Position numbers and translations under genes: made by a program
NCBI GenBank assembly: GCA_003249645.1
Contig: QKIH01000004.1
Location: 27,394-91,393, forward strand
DNA from: Desulfobulbaceae bacterium
GTDB taxonomy: Bacteria > Desulfobacterota > Desulfobulbia > Desulfobulbales > Desulfocapsaceae
Length of the DNA stretch: 64,000 nt
Direction: 5' to 3'
Shown: positions 63,441 to 64,000 of the stretch, one piece after another
How the letters are laid out: each line of letters starts with the position of its first letter
Position numbering within the stretch: position 1 is the first letter of the stretch
The notes under the pieces: model-generated
What the model saw: the letters and a program-made list of their open reading frames with translations, nothing else
Told to the model about the DNA's origin: nothing
The model's database searches: none

Positions 63441-63580
63441 AGTTTTTTTATTTGTTTTAGTCTTTTATTGCAATTGCTTTTAATGCCTTTATTTCTTGCC
63501 AGAACTTTCAAGTAGATTGTACTTTTGGTGCTTCCGTTTCTCAGGCAGAGTTCCAGGAAAACCAATTTCGTTTTTTTCAA
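63434..63580 (-). CDS. Possible small basic protein ending in the attC arm
   Basis: A 48-codon frame begins at a TTG at 63580 that overlaps the stop of the gene at 63577 (TTGA) and ends at a TAA within the attC arm (ATATAACC). The product is very basic (KKTKLVFLELCLRNGS, then RLKQIKKLI). A second short frame in the same stretch competes with it, so coding is doubtful. This covers the 136-bp gap between attC and the membrane-protein gene. Confidence 0.25.
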   Translation of the reverse strand: MKKTKLVFLELCLRNGSTKSTIYLKVLARNKGIKSNCNKRLKQIKKLI

Positions 63581-63837
63581 TAATTGTTGAACAACACTGC
63601 ACCAACTAAGAATATGAAAATGATTATGAAACCAAATATTTCTGTCTTGGTTAAATCTCTATTAGCATCTTTATTTAGCAGAAGCCATAAACCACCAAAA
63701 AGCAACGTACCTGCAATTGTTCGTCTTTTTTTATTTTCTTTACTGGTGCTGAATAGAAATAAACCAAATCCAATATAACCAAACATGAAAATAGCAATCA
63801 AAAGATAGATGAAATTTTCTTTGATAAAACTTGGCAT
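63577..63837 (-). CDS. Small membrane protein of unknown function
   Basis: An 86-residue protein with three membrane helices (about residues 9-29, 40-55 and 66-84) and a polar loop (STSKENKKRR). It is probably the gene of the rightmost visible cassette. The 163 bp between it and the window edge contain an AT-rich stretch with TATAACGAG near 63857 and no further gene I can support. Confidence 0.55.
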   Translation of the reverse strand: MPSFIKENFIYLLIAIFMFGYIGFGLFLFSTSKENKKRRTIAGTLLFGGLWLLLNKDANRDLTKTEIFGFIIIFIFLVGAVLFNNY

Positions 63838-64000
63838 TAGTTAATTTTCTTTACATATAACGAGTCTGTAGAAAAAGCCATATTTGAGAAGAAGGTGTCA
63901 ATTTAATCAGGCTCTTTCAAAATTTGTTAAATATTCATATTTCTCTATAGTTACATAACACTACTCCTAATCGCTACAAAAAGATAACAATTTGATATAG

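Overview
The window looks like a bacterial chromosome segment from an anaerobic Desulfobacterota member, most likely of the Desulfobulbales type. The reasons are a 2-oxoacid:ferredoxin oxidoreductase next to an FAD/4Fe-4S oxidoreductase, a 2-hydroxyacyl-CoA dehydratase-like protein paired with its ATP-driven activase, a DsrE-like protein, a proton-translocating transhydrogenase, and an abundance of PilZ, GGDEF/EAL, HD-GYP and sigma-54 regulators. This placement is inferred from gene content; no rRNA or tRNA gene is visible.

From 0 to 54.3 kb the window is ordinary core chromosome. It runs through a 2-oxoacid oxidoreductase start and its FAD partner, ilvD, a PilT-like ATPase with a zinc-ribbon protein, a DEAD-box helicase, rpsA-ihfB, tsaC, guaB-guaA, an NYN nuclease-like protein, an MscS channel, glucokinase, argC, tgt-yajC-rnhA, several PilZ/receiver proteins, an acyl-CoA ligase, a rhodanese, a radical SAM/ADP-ribosylglycohydrolase pair, an SLC13 permease, a double-cubane-type dehydratase pair, a large Cache-PAS-GGDEF-EAL protein, gshB, pntAB, and a histidine kinase/NtrC pair. 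A near-consensus sigma-54 promoter lies just downstream of that pair, before a receiver-DUF4388 protein, followed by PHP, GHKL ATPase, FMN reductase and murI genes. Many operons end in clear hairpins, which are listed.

From about 54.36 kb to the right edge the character changes. The genes are small, more AT-rich, nearly all on the minus strand and functionally unrelated: SDR, quinone reductase-like, homocysteine methyltransferase, GNAT, redox-active C_GCAxxG protein, P-loop kinase, membrane proteins, zinc ribbon, SnoaL-like, MazF remnant. They are separated by imperfect palindromes about 79 bp long, whose outer arms resemble integron attC recombination sites; several gene stop codons lie inside the first arm. 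I read this as an integron gene-cassette array (a CALIN, or the distal part of a chromosomal integron). The gene direction predicts that an integrase, if present, lies beyond the right edge. The array contains decay: a frameshifted SnoaL gene, and a mazF 3' half fused to the 3' end of an IS110-family transposase gene. It also holds a two-gene, very AT-rich cassette with no recognisable function.
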